Shown: piece after piece, positions 7,422 through 15,155 of the stretch
How the letters are laid out: each line of letters starts with the position of its first letter
How positions within the stretch are numbered: the first letter of the stretch is position 1
NCBI RefSeq assembly: GCF_022699665.1
Contig: NZ_JALDNB010000011.1
Span: 124,001-188,000, forward strand
DNA: 64,000 bases
Source: Chryseobacterium aahli
GTDB lineage: Bacteria > Bacteroidota > Bacteroidia > Flavobacteriales > Weeksellaceae
Direction of reading: 5' to 3'
The notes under the pieces: model-generated
Told to the model about the DNA's origin: nothing
Databases searched by the model: none
Seen by the model: the letters and a program-made list of their open reading frames with translations, nothing else
Made by a program: the position numbers and the translations under genes

Positions 7422-8129
7422 TTAGTAATATTTAGTCATTTCAATATAAGAATCAGACATTCCGTTGTCGTAGTCCTGATATTTTTCGTCAATTGCTGCG
7501 AAATATTTTTTAGCTTCTGCATTTTTCTTCATTCCCAAAGCAACGATTCCTGCTTTTCTTGTGAAGAAATAAGAAGTATAAGGATCGTCTGAAGCTGAAG
7601 CCGCTTGGTCTAATAAAGATAACGCTTCGTCATTTTTGTTAAGACCAGATTTTGCATCTGCCATTGCGCCATATTTCATTGCCATCAATGTCTTGTTATC
7701 AGAAGAAAATTTATCTAAAAGATCAAAAGCCTCCTGGAATTTTCCTTCTTTAAATTTCAATAAACCAGCATTGTAAGCAGAAAGTTTACCGATTTTAGTT
7801 GAAGAATATTCGTTGTACGTTCCTAAGTAACCAGGATTTGCAGCAGATTTTCCACCTAAAGCTTCTTTATCTTTACCTTCTGTAAGGTTTTTCTGAGCAG
7901 CTAAATACGTTTTTACCGCTTCAGCATTCTTTGGAGCTACCACAAATTGCTGGTATCCGAAATAAGCTAAAACTCCTACAACTAAACCAATAAAAGCAGC
8001 ACTTAATGGTTTTTGATATTTTTCTAAGAATCTTTCTGTGTTTAGAGCCTCTCTGTCAAGGTCTTTAAAAAATTCTACTGTTTCTTTACCTTCTTGCTCA
8101 TTTGGAGCATTTTTTCCCAATTTTGCCAT
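7422..8129 (-). CDS. Membrane-anchored tetratricopeptide-repeat protein
   Basis: Protein of 235 residues with a charged N-terminal tail, one transmembrane segment at about residues 43-65 (PLSAAFIGLVVGVLAYFGYQ) and an outer part of TPR-like helices (YNAGLLKFKEGKFQEAFDLLDKF, AMKYGAMADAKSGLNKNDEALSLLDQ, KAGIVALGMKKNAEAKKYF). The layout is like YfgM-type periplasmic TPR proteins that assist secreted-protein folding, but identity with that group is not shown. It is the promoter-proximal gene of an operon with ribH and has a full TTTG-N19-TAAATTTG promoter. Confidence 0.85.
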   Translation of the reverse strand: MAKLGKNAPNEQEGKETVEFFKDLDREALNTERFLEKYQKPLSAAFIGLVVGVLAYFGYQQFVVAPKNAEAVKTYLAAQKNLTEGKDKEALGGKSAANPGYLGTYNEYSSTKIGKLSAYNAGLLKFKEGKFQEAFDLLDKFSSDNKTLMAMKYGAMADAKSGLNKNDEALSLLDQAASASDDPYTSYFFTRKAGIVALGMKKNAEAKKYFAAIDEKYQDYDNGMSDSYIEMTKYY

Positions 8130-8151
8130 AAATTCTTAAAAAATTGAACTG

Positions 8152-8182
8152 CAAATTTAATTGTTTCTGAGTGATTTACAAA
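8152..8182 (-). promoter_or_regulatory. Promoter of the TPR-ribH operon
   Basis: On the minus strand TTTG at 8182-8179, a 19-base spacer and TAAATTTG at 8159-8152 match both parts of the Bacteroidota promoter. The start codon is 22 bases downstream. Confidence 0.65.
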
Positions 8183-8276
8183 ATACTTTGCAGGTATTAT
8201 TAAATGAATTGTAATTTCTTTATTTTTCCATTAATTTTTCTATGATTTAAATAAAAGAATTAATGATTGTAAATTT

Positions 8277-8813
8277 TTAATATTCTAAAGTATGATAAAT
8301 TTCCGCATCAAATTTCTTGAGCTTTTCTTCACCTTTTAGATCTTTTAAACCAATCAAAAAACTAAACTGAACGACTTTTGCTCCTTGCTTTTCAACCAAT
8401 TTTGCTGCTGCTTCTGTAGTTCCTCCTGTTGCTAAAAGATCATCATGAATTAAAATTCTCTGACCTTTTTTGATCTGGCCTTCACGGGTTTCAATTTCTG
8501 CACTTCCATATTCCAAATCATATTTTTCTGAAATGATAGGTGGCGGAAGCTTGCCTCTTTTTCTGATTAAAATAAACGGAACATCCAAAGCTACTGCGAT
8601 GGCAATCCCAAAAAGATAGCCCCGGCTTTCAATTCCGCAGACAGCATCTACTTTTCCTTTGCTGAATTTAACCAAATCTTCAATAACTTCTTGGTAAAGT
8701 TTTGGATCCAAAAAAATAGGCGAAATATCTTTGAACTGAATTCCGGGAATTGGAAAGTCTGCGATATTTTCAATCGTGTTTTCCAATTTTTGTATCAGTT
8801 CTTGTGATGCCAT
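8277..8813 (-). CDS. apt: Adenine phosphoribosyltransferase
   Basis: Purine salvage enzyme converting adenine and PRPP to AMP. It has 178 residues, a normal length. Visible features are FPIPGIQFKDISPI near the N-terminus, GIESRGYLFG at residues 60-69, the substrate loop RKRGKLPPP, and the PRPP-binding motif LIHDDLLATGGTT at 121-133. It lies 3 bases downstream of a lipoprotein gene and is probably transcribed with it. The 147 bases between its stop and the TPR gene hold no clear terminator. Confidence 0.97.
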   Translation of the reverse strand: MASQELIQKLENTIENIADFPIPGIQFKDISPIFLDPKLYQEVIEDLVKFSKGKVDAVCGIESRGYLFGIAIAVALDVPFILIRKRGKLPPPIISEKYDLEYGSAEIETREGQIKKGQRILIHDDLLATGGTTEAAAKLVEKQGAKVVQFSFLIGLKDLKGEEKLKKFDAEIYHTLEY

Positions 8814-8816
8814 TTT

Positions 8817-10007
8817 TTAAGGATTGATTTTATAACTTGAAATTTTCCATTCTCCGTTGACGCTTTTCAGTCCAAAAGTCGCTTTTAGAGAAGTTGTTCT
8901 TCCGTTTTTATCCGTCACGTCGTACGTTGCATTTACACTTGCAGCGTTAGGATTTGTGGCATTTGTTGTAATGTTCTTAACACTCACATTTTTTACAGCT
9001 CCAAAGCCTGATGTCGGGTTTGAGAATGATTCATAGGTTCCCCAGCTTGGGTTACTTGACGAATCAAATGCTGCTTTTAAATTTTGCGAGCTTACATTAT
9101 TTAAAAATTTGCTTACTGTATTTTTCGGATCAGCTGTTGGTTGCTTTGGCTGAGTCGGTGTAGTAGTATTTGGATCTGTAACAGTACCAGTTGTTCCTGT
9201 TGGATTAGCCGGGTCAATTACTGCGTTCGGATCTTGTACCACCATTGTTGAATCTGTTTTTGGAACTTCAGGAACTTTCAATGCATTAGGATTTACATCC
9301 AATCCGATTTTAGACATTTTGAAAGTCTTCGCTGTTGTTTTTACAGAAACCGTGATGTCAATTTTATTGTCAACAATTTTAGATGCCAATAAAGATGAAA
9401 ATCTAAGATTAAAACCTCTGAAATTATTATCCAGCATCAGATTTTTAGCCGTTGAAAGCTTCACACCATTGCTGAAAACTTCTAAAGTAGTTTCTAAAGC
9501 TGCACCATTGAAAACAATTGGTCTTCCTGCATTATCCACCAATCTAGGAATGATTTGTATAGCTGTCGGTCCGTTTCCGGCATCACCGCTTAATTGAGTT
9601 ACAATATTTAGAGAGTTTGCTTTTACATCATTCGGGTCGCTTTCTTTTGCCGTTTCATCACCGAAAATATTCATTTCTCCTAATGATGGTGGAGCTGTAC
9701 TTGCCCACTCAATACCGTTTTTTTGAGCCACCTGATCTGCCATTGATAAAATCTCCGGAACTTTTTTTCCATCAATCAGCTGTCCTAAAGCTTTCAACTC
9801 ATTCACATCACCTTCAGCTTCTACACCGAAAGTTTTTAGAATATACAAAGCTTCATTAAATTTGATTTGTTTAATGGTTGTAAGGCTTGATGCCATGTCA
9901 TTGATGCTCGATTGTAAAGTCTGAGTCGTAGTTGCATCGGCATGGTCTTTTTTACAAGCTGTAAAAAGAAGCAAACTAAATAGCAGTAGAAAAGTTACCT
10001 TTTTCAT
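8817..10007 (-). CDS. Lipoprotein with Pro/Thr-rich linker, unknown function
   Basis: Predicted lipoprotein of 396 residues with lipobox FTACKKD after MKKVTFLLLFSLLL. The middle has a proline/threonine-rich linker (GTTGTVTDPNTTTPTQPKQP) that separates an N-terminal domain from a C-terminal segment of about 95 residues (VSKFLNNVSSQNLKAAFDSS ... GEWKISSYKINP). That segment looks like an NTF2-like/DUF4878-type fold; this is a weak assignment. It precedes apt by 3 bases, and a shared function is not obvious. Its -7 element is at 10025-10032. Confidence 0.75.
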   Translation of the reverse strand: MKKVTFLLLFSLLLFTACKKDHADATTTQTLQSSINDMASSLTTIKQIKFNEALYILKTFGVEAEGDVNELKALGQLIDGKKVPEILSMADQVAQKNGIEWASTAPPSLGEMNIFGDETAKESDPNDVKANSLNIVTQLSGDAGNGPTAIQIIPRLVDNAGRPIVFNGAALETTLEVFSNGVKLSTAKNLMLDNNFRGFNLRFSSLLASKIVDNKIDITVSVKTTAKTFKMSKIGLDVNPNALKVPEVPKTDSTMVVQDPNAVIDPANPTGTTGTVTDPNTTTPTQPKQPTADPKNTVSKFLNNVSSQNLKAAFDSSSNPSWGTYESFSNPTSGFGAVKNVSVKNITTNATNPNAASVNATYDVTDKNGRTTSLKATFGLKSVNGEWKISSYKINP

Positions 10008-10024
10008 TTGTTTATGGTTTGATG

Positions 10025-10032
10025 CAAATTTA
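10025..10032 (-). promoter_or_regulatory. -7 promoter element of the lipoprotein-apt unit
   Basis: TAAATTTG on the minus strand, 18 bases before the ATG at 10007. No TTG at suitable spacing. Confidence 0.5.
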
Positions 10033-10058
10033 GTAAAACCTTTATGAATACAGATTTT

Positions 10059-11075
10059 TTATTTTTTGTTTTCTTTTTCCTTTAAATCTTCTTTGAAGAA
10101 TGTACTAAAAATGGTCTGCATATTCGGGAACGATGCATCCTGCCAATACTTGGTTTTGTAGTTGCTGACGTTTTTGTCATATTTCACTTTTTCTACATCA
10201 TTTTTATCACTAAAATCTAACTCTGTAGGATGGAAATTTCTGTAAACGATAACTTGGTTATAATCTGGCTCAGTTTTATGTTTCAGTTTGATGAAGGCAA
10301 TTTCATTTGATTCTAATAAATCTCTTAAAGTTTTCTTTGAGTCTTTTTCGTAGGAAATATTAATGATTCCTCTTACGTCAAAGAAACGGTAGCCAAAAAA
10401 CGCGAATTCTTTTTCCTGTAGAGCTTCGCCGGTAATTTCGATTTCATCTTTCGTTGTTCCTTTAAGTTCTTTTACTTTTGTATTTTTTTGTTTGTATTCT
10501 TCGATGTTTCCTACACTTTTCAATTTTGGGAGATCAAGAAACGAATTGTAATCCCAAGAACTCATTTCTTTTTTCTCGTTTTTAGCACCTTCTAATCTGA
10601 AAATTCTATACTGCTCAATATTTGTGCTTTTTACTTTTTTGGTTTTATTATCGAAAACGTAGGTCACGATTCCATCTACATAACAGTTTAATTTATTGTT
10701 TAAAGTAACATAAGCATTAAAGTTTCCTTTTACTAAAACATATTTTGCAGGTTTATTGTTTTTGATGACAACGGCTTCAATATCTTTTACTCTGTCATTT
10801 AGTTTTACCACATCTTTAACCAATTCTGCATAAGAAAATGCTCCAAGTGATATATTCTCATAGACTAGTTGAAATTTTTCCTGTGATGGAGTTAATGTTT
10901 TTCTTTCAATTTTTCCGTCAATGTCAGAATAGGCCACAATGCTTCCATCTTTTCCGAATACGGAAACTTTAGGTAAAGGTTGGTTTGTTTTCTCTGAAAG
11001 GAAAGTTGTGGTTTGTGCGCTTACAAAGTTGAGCAATAAAATAAATAGCAAAGAGAGCAGTTGAGTTTTTTTCAT
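10059..11075 (-). CDS. Exported protein with carboxypeptidase-D-regulatory-like N-terminus
   Basis: Exported protein of 338 residues with signal peptide MKKTQLLSLLFILLLNFVSAQ. Residues about 22-65 (TTFLSEKTNQPLPKVSVFGK ... YSDIDGKIE) resemble the short beta-sandwich found at the start of many Bacteroidota outer-membrane proteins. The rest is lysine-rich with no recognised domain (YVTLNNKLNCYVDGIVTYVF, YRFFDVRGIINISYEKDSKK). It is a single gene between the act operon terminator and the lipoprotein-apt unit. Function unknown. Confidence 0.75.
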   Translation of the reverse strand: MKKTQLLSLLFILLLNFVSAQTTTFLSEKTNQPLPKVSVFGKDGSIVAYSDIDGKIERKTLTPSQEKFQLVYENISLGAFSYAELVKDVVKLNDRVKDIEAVVIKNNKPAKYVLVKGNFNAYVTLNNKLNCYVDGIVTYVFDNKTKKVKSTNIEQYRIFRLEGAKNEKKEMSSWDYNSFLDLPKLKSVGNIEEYKQKNTKVKELKGTTKDEIEITGEALQEKEFAFFGYRFFDVRGIINISYEKDSKKTLRDLLESNEIAFIKLKHKTEPDYNQVIVYRNFHPTELDFSDKNDVEKVKYDKNVSNYKTKYWQDASFPNMQTIFSTFFKEDLKEKENKK

Positions 11076-11144
11076 GGCTTATTATTTAGGTTTATTTATT
11101 ATTAAGACAACGAATTTTAGAAAAGGTTGCCTTAGATTACAAAA

Positions 11145-11175
11145 AAAAGACTGATTTATTATAAATCAGTCTTTT
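11145..11175 (-). terminator. Terminator of the act operon
   Basis: Stem AAAAGACTGATTTAT / ATAAATCAGTCTTTT, with a run of T on the minus strand (A-run at 11141-11148). It lies 25 bases after the actF stop, so the operon ends here without cytochrome oxidase genes. Confidence 0.85.
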
Positions 11176-11199
11176 AAAGTTTTATTTTGTTACAAGTCC

Positions 11200-12531
11200 T
11201 TAGAAAGGATACTCATAAATTTCAGATTCGTGAAGGTAAGGATTACCTGTCGGAATTAATTTCAATTTAGATAATGCAGACATTACTGTGAAGATAAATA
11301 ATCCTGCAACAAATAATACAGATCCCAATACTAATAAAAGTACTTCTGGAGTGTTCCAATATGGACCAACTGTTCCCGGCATTACCATATTAAAGTAATC
11401 TAATAGGTGACCTAAGATTACGACAACAGCCATAATAGTAACCACTTTGTAGTTTCTCTTGATGCTAGAACTTACCAATACCAATAGTGGTAATAAGAAG
11501 TTGATGATCAACATCGGCAAGAAAGTAACTCCGTAGTGTTGGAATCTTCCAAAGAAGTAATTTACCTCTTCCGGTACGTTTGCATACCAATATAGCATAA
11601 ACTGTGCGAACCATGTGTACGTCCAAAGCATACTTGTAGCAAAAAGGAAAACTCCTAAATCATGCAAGTGATTGTCATTGAACTGTGGCAAGAATCCGTT
11701 TTTCTTAAGATAAACACTTAGTAAAATAATTACTGCGATACCACTTGAAAGACAACTAACCATAGAATACCAAATGTACATTGTAGAATACCAGTGAGGG
11801 TCAATAGACATCAACCAGTCCCAAGCCCAAGCTGCAGAAGCAAACCCGAAGAATGCGATATATCCTACTGCCCATCTGTAAAGGAACTGATACTCAACCA
11901 AAGATTTTGTATCATCTACTTTTTTAGACTGTGCTTTCAGTTTCCATGCGAAGAATGAAGCCCCGATTACGTAGATCAAAGTTCTGATTGCATAGAAAGG
12001 AATATTTAAGAATCTTTTCTTTTCAAATAAGATCACATCAAAATGAGCTGAATTAGGATCTGTCAAATCCGGATCCATCCAATGGAATAAGTGACCTTGG
12101 TGGAAAATATTCAATAACATTAATATTATTAAGATAGCTCCTCCGTAAGGAATATAAGAAGCAATAGCTTCCATTACTCTTGTAATAATAATTGGCCATC
12201 CTGCGTGAGCTGCGTGCTGAATACAGTAGAAAAACAATACCGCACAACTTACTCCGAAGAAAAACACTGCTACAAAATGAATTGCTGCTAAAGGTTGGTT
12301 ATGAACCTGCATTGTAGCATGTTCAAGATGTGAAGCGTGATCCTGAGGTCCTATCATCTCACTAGAGTGAGTAGGTGCATCGTGACCTGCAGAGTGTACT
12401 GCCTCCATCATATGTTCTATTTTTTCTTGAGTCAATCCATGATTCATGAAATAACCAATTCCAAATAGAACTAAACCTACAACAAGAAGTATTATAGAAG
12501 TTGATTTTAATTTTGGTGAAAAACTATACAT
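11200..12531 (-). CDS. actF: Alternative complex III subunit ActF (quinol:cytochrome c oxidoreductase)
   Basis: Integral membrane subunit of alternative complex III, distantly related to ActC/NrfD and part of the quinol-oxidising membrane module. The 443 residues include about ten hydrophobic segments, an N-terminal extension rich in histidine (HMMEAVHSAGHDAPTHSSEM), and conserved stretches such as WAWDWLMSIDPHWYSTMYIW and SMLWTYTWFAQFMLYWYANV. It is the last gene of the act operon, 8 bases after actE, and is followed by a strong terminator. Confidence 0.95.
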   Translation of the reverse strand: MYSFSPKLKSTSIILLVVGLVLFGIGYFMNHGLTQEKIEHMMEAVHSAGHDAPTHSSEMIGPQDHASHLEHATMQVHNQPLAAIHFVAVFFFGVSCAVLFFYCIQHAAHAGWPIIITRVMEAIASYIPYGGAILIILMLLNIFHQGHLFHWMDPDLTDPNSAHFDVILFEKKRFLNIPFYAIRTLIYVIGASFFAWKLKAQSKKVDDTKSLVEYQFLYRWAVGYIAFFGFASAAWAWDWLMSIDPHWYSTMYIWYSMVSCLSSGIAVIILLSVYLKKNGFLPQFNDNHLHDLGVFLFATSMLWTYTWFAQFMLYWYANVPEEVNYFFGRFQHYGVTFLPMLIINFLLPLLVLVSSSIKRNYKVVTIMAVVVILGHLLDYFNMVMPGTVGPYWNTPEVLLLVLGSVLFVAGLFIFTVMSALSKLKLIPTGNPYLHESEIYEYPF

Positions 12532-12539
12532 TTCTTTTC

Positions 12540-13223
12540 TTATTTTTTAGTTGCGGTAGAATCTGTTTTTGCTGCTGTAGCTGAAGCTGCTGCTGCTGCG
12601 GGTGCGCCTTTTTTGAAAGCGTTGATCACATACATTGCAACTCTCCATCTGTCTCCAGCGTTCAATTGCCCTGCATAAGAACCCATTGCATTTCTACCGT
12701 TAGTTAATACATAATGAACAGAACCTACAGTGATTTCTCTGTCTGCATAATTTGGTACACCTGAGTATGCTCCGCTTTGAACGATTGGCCCTTGTCCGTC
12801 ACCACCAGTTCCGTGGCACGCTGAACAAGTACGATCAAATAACATTTTACCTCTTTCGATATCTTTCGCAGCGTTAGCAGGATTCAAAGGAGAAGAAGTT
12901 AATGATTTTGAAGCATCATAACCTGCGTTATACTCATCCGGATTTTTTGGAAGTTTACCTTCTTCAAAAACACCGTCTTTATTTTGAGCAACAGAACCTT
13001 CTACTGGAGAAAGACCTGTAGCACCATTATTTTTAACAAATGCAGGAATCTCATTTTCATGATCTGAATATGCATCCTGAGCTTTCATCAAAGGATCGTA
13101 AGCTACCGGAAAGTACATATCCGGGAAATATACCAATGGTGTATTTTCTTTCGGTCCGCAAGAATTAAGTAAAACTGACGCTAAACCTAAAACTGCTGTA
13201 ATTTTTAGTACATTCTTTTTCAT
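12540..13223 (-). CDS. actE: Alternative complex III subunit ActE (monohaem cytochrome c lipoprotein)
   Basis: Membrane-anchored monohaem cytochrome c that passes electrons out of complex III. The signal peptide ends in a lipobox (VLLNSCGPKEN), and the haem site CSACH lies in MLFDRTCSACHGTGGDGQGP, with a methionine-containing C-terminal region (NAMGSYAGQLNAGDRW) that supplies a likely distal ligand. A low-complexity Ala/Thr tail ends the protein. The frame extends to an ATG at 13232, but the ATG at 13223 gives the normal MKKNVLKI start directly after the actD stop and is preferred. Confidence 0.93.
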   Translation of the reverse strand: MKKNVLKITAVLGLASVLLNSCGPKENTPLVYFPDMYFPVAYDPLMKAQDAYSDHENEIPAFVKNNGATGLSPVEGSVAQNKDGVFEEGKLPKNPDEYNAGYDASKSLTSSPLNPANAAKDIERGKMLFDRTCSACHGTGGDGQGPIVQSGAYSGVPNYADREITVGSVHYVLTNGRNAMGSYAGQLNAGDRWRVAMYVINAFKKGAPAAAAASATAAKTDSTATKK

Positions 13224-13224
13224 T

Positions 13225-13746
13225 TTAAGCATCTTTAACAGTTATTTCTTCAACTCCCGTATCAACAAGCAGCTGCTTAATAGATTCTACATCTTCAGTA
13301 ATAAATTCCATCATGAATTTATCATCTGTAGTTCTTGGATCTGGGTTCTGAGCCGGAGCACCAGGATACATTTTGTTTCTAACTAAGAAAGTTAGAGACA
13401 TCATGTGTGCTGCACAGAATACCATTAATTCAAACATTGGAACTACAAATGCAGGCATGTTTCTGGACCATTCAAAAGCTGGTTTACCACCAATATTCTG
13501 AGGCCAGTCATGATTCATAACGTACCAAGTAACTGTTGCGCCAATACTTACACCATACAAAGCGTAGATAAATGCAGCATCAGAAATTCTTGTTTTCTTT
13601 AAACCTAAAGCTTTATCTAGCCCGTGAACAGGGAATGGAGTATAAACTTCGTTTATTGCGATTCCTTTATCGTTGAATGCTTTAACTCCGTTCATTAGAT
13701 CGTCGTCGTCCGCATAAAGTCCGTATACAATTTTAGTGGTGCTCAT
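13225..13746 (-). CDS. actD: Alternative complex III subunit ActD (DUF3341)
   Basis: Membrane subunit of 173 residues with two transmembrane helices (AAFIYALYGVSIGATVTWYV and FVVPMFELMVFCAAHMMSLT) and a cytoplasmic N-terminal part (MSTTKIVYGLYADDDDLMNGV). ActD anchors the complex; no cofactor is expected. The frame is open to 13773, but that would add residues MKLIKQKKE translated from inside actC. The ATG at 13746 preceded directly by AAGGAG gives the usual family N-terminus and still overlaps actC by 14 bases. Confidence 0.93.
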   Translation of the reverse strand: MSTTKIVYGLYADDDDLMNGVKAFNDKGIAINEVYTPFPVHGLDKALGLKKTRISDAAFIYALYGVSIGATVTWYVMNHDWPQNIGGKPAFEWSRNMPAFVVPMFELMVFCAAHMMSLTFLVRNKMYPGAPAQNPDPRTTDDKFMMEFITEDVESIKQLLVDTGVEEITVKDA

Positions 13747-15130
13747 CTCCTTCTTTTGCTTTATAAGTTTCACCTGAGATTTTCAAAATCGATTTTAATT
13801 CGGCCTGTGCGATTACAGGGAATGTTCTTGCATATAATAAGAATAATACAGAGAAGAATCCGATAGTTCCTAAGTATACACCTACGTCGATAATGGTTGG
13901 TTTAAACATCGTCCAAGATCCTGGCAAGTAATCTCTTGAAAGGTTGATAACGATGATGTCAAAACGCTCAAACCACATACCGATGTTGATGATCAATGCG
14001 ATAACAAATGTTGCAATAATATTTGTTCTTATTCTCTTGAACCAAAATAATGCAGGAATAATCAAGTTACATGTAATCAATGCCCAGAAAGCCCACCAGT
14101 ACGGTCCTGTTGCAGCACCCGGAGAAAGATAAGTAAAATCTTCATATCGAGAACCAGAGTACCATCCGATGAAATATTCTGTTCCGTAAGCTACCGTTAC
14201 CATACCACCTGTTAAGATGATTACGATGTTCATAATTTCAATATGATACATTGTGATGTAGTCTTCTAAGTGACAAACTTTTCTAGCGATCAACAATAGG
14301 GTCTGTACCATTGCAAATCCTGAGAAGATTGCTCCTGCAACGAAGTAAGGAGGATAAATCGTAGAGTGCCATCCTTTAATTACTGACGTAGCAAAGTCAA
14401 AAGATACCGTAGTGTGTACCGAGAATACTAATGGAGTAGCCAAACCTGCCAATACCAAAGATAATTCTTCGAATCTCTGCCAGTGTTTCGCTTTACCACC
14501 CCAACCAAAGGCAAGGAATGTATAAATTTTCTTAGTCCAAGGAGTTTTTGCTCTGTCTCTGATCATTGCAAAGTCAGGAATCAATCCCATAAACCAGAAT
14601 ACTGTTGATACTGAGAAATATGTTGAGATTGCAAATACGTCCCAAAGTAGAGGAGAGTTAAAGTTCCCCCAAAGAGAACCAAACTGGTTAGGAAGAGGGA
14701 ATACCCAATATCCTACCCAAACTCTACCCATGTGGATAACCGGGAAGATTGCTGCCTGTACAACTGCGAAGATCGTCATCGCTTCCGCTGAACGGTTTAC
14801 AGACATTCTCCAACGCTGTCTAAATAATAATAATACTGCGGAGATAAGTGTTCCGGCGTGACCGATACCTACCCACCATACGAAGTTGGTAATATCCCAA
14901 CCCCAGTTAATAGTTCTGTTAAGCCCCCATGCTCCAATACCTGTCCCGATAGTGTAGGCGATACAGCCGAATCCGTAGATGAATAGAACTAAGGCTGCAT
15001 ATAGTGATACCCACCATAATTTTCCTGCTCTTTCTTCGATAGGTCGTGCAATATCTTCTGTGATATCGTGATAAGTTTTGTGACCAATAATCAGAGGTTC
15101 CCTTATCGGAGCTTCGTAATGTCCTGACAT
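13733..15130 (-). CDS. actC: Alternative complex III subunit ActC (NrfD-like)
   Basis: Polytopic NrfD-family subunit of 465 residues that forms the menaquinol-oxidising membrane core together with ActF. The N-terminal segment MSGHYEAPIREPLIIGHKTY is characteristic. About ten hydrophobic segments follow, including WWVGIGHAGTLISAVLLLFRQRWR and HTTVSFDFATSVIKGWHSTI, which are conserved in the family. It lies 25 bases after actB and overlaps actD by 14 bases. Confidence 0.96.
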   Translation of the reverse strand: MSGHYEAPIREPLIIGHKTYHDITEDIARPIEERAGKLWWVSLYAALVLFIYGFGCIAYTIGTGIGAWGLNRTINWGWDITNFVWWVGIGHAGTLISAVLLLFRQRWRMSVNRSAEAMTIFAVVQAAIFPVIHMGRVWVGYWVFPLPNQFGSLWGNFNSPLLWDVFAISTYFSVSTVFWFMGLIPDFAMIRDRAKTPWTKKIYTFLAFGWGGKAKHWQRFEELSLVLAGLATPLVFSVHTTVSFDFATSVIKGWHSTIYPPYFVAGAIFSGFAMVQTLLLIARKVCHLEDYITMYHIEIMNIVIILTGGMVTVAYGTEYFIGWYSGSRYEDFTYLSPGAATGPYWWAFWALITCNLIIPALFWFKRIRTNIIATFVIALIINIGMWFERFDIIVINLSRDYLPGSWTMFKPTIIDVGVYLGTIGFFSVLFLLYARTFPVIAQAELKSILKISGETYKAKEGDEHH

Positions 15131-15155
15131 TTTTTACCTATTTATTATTTAAACT

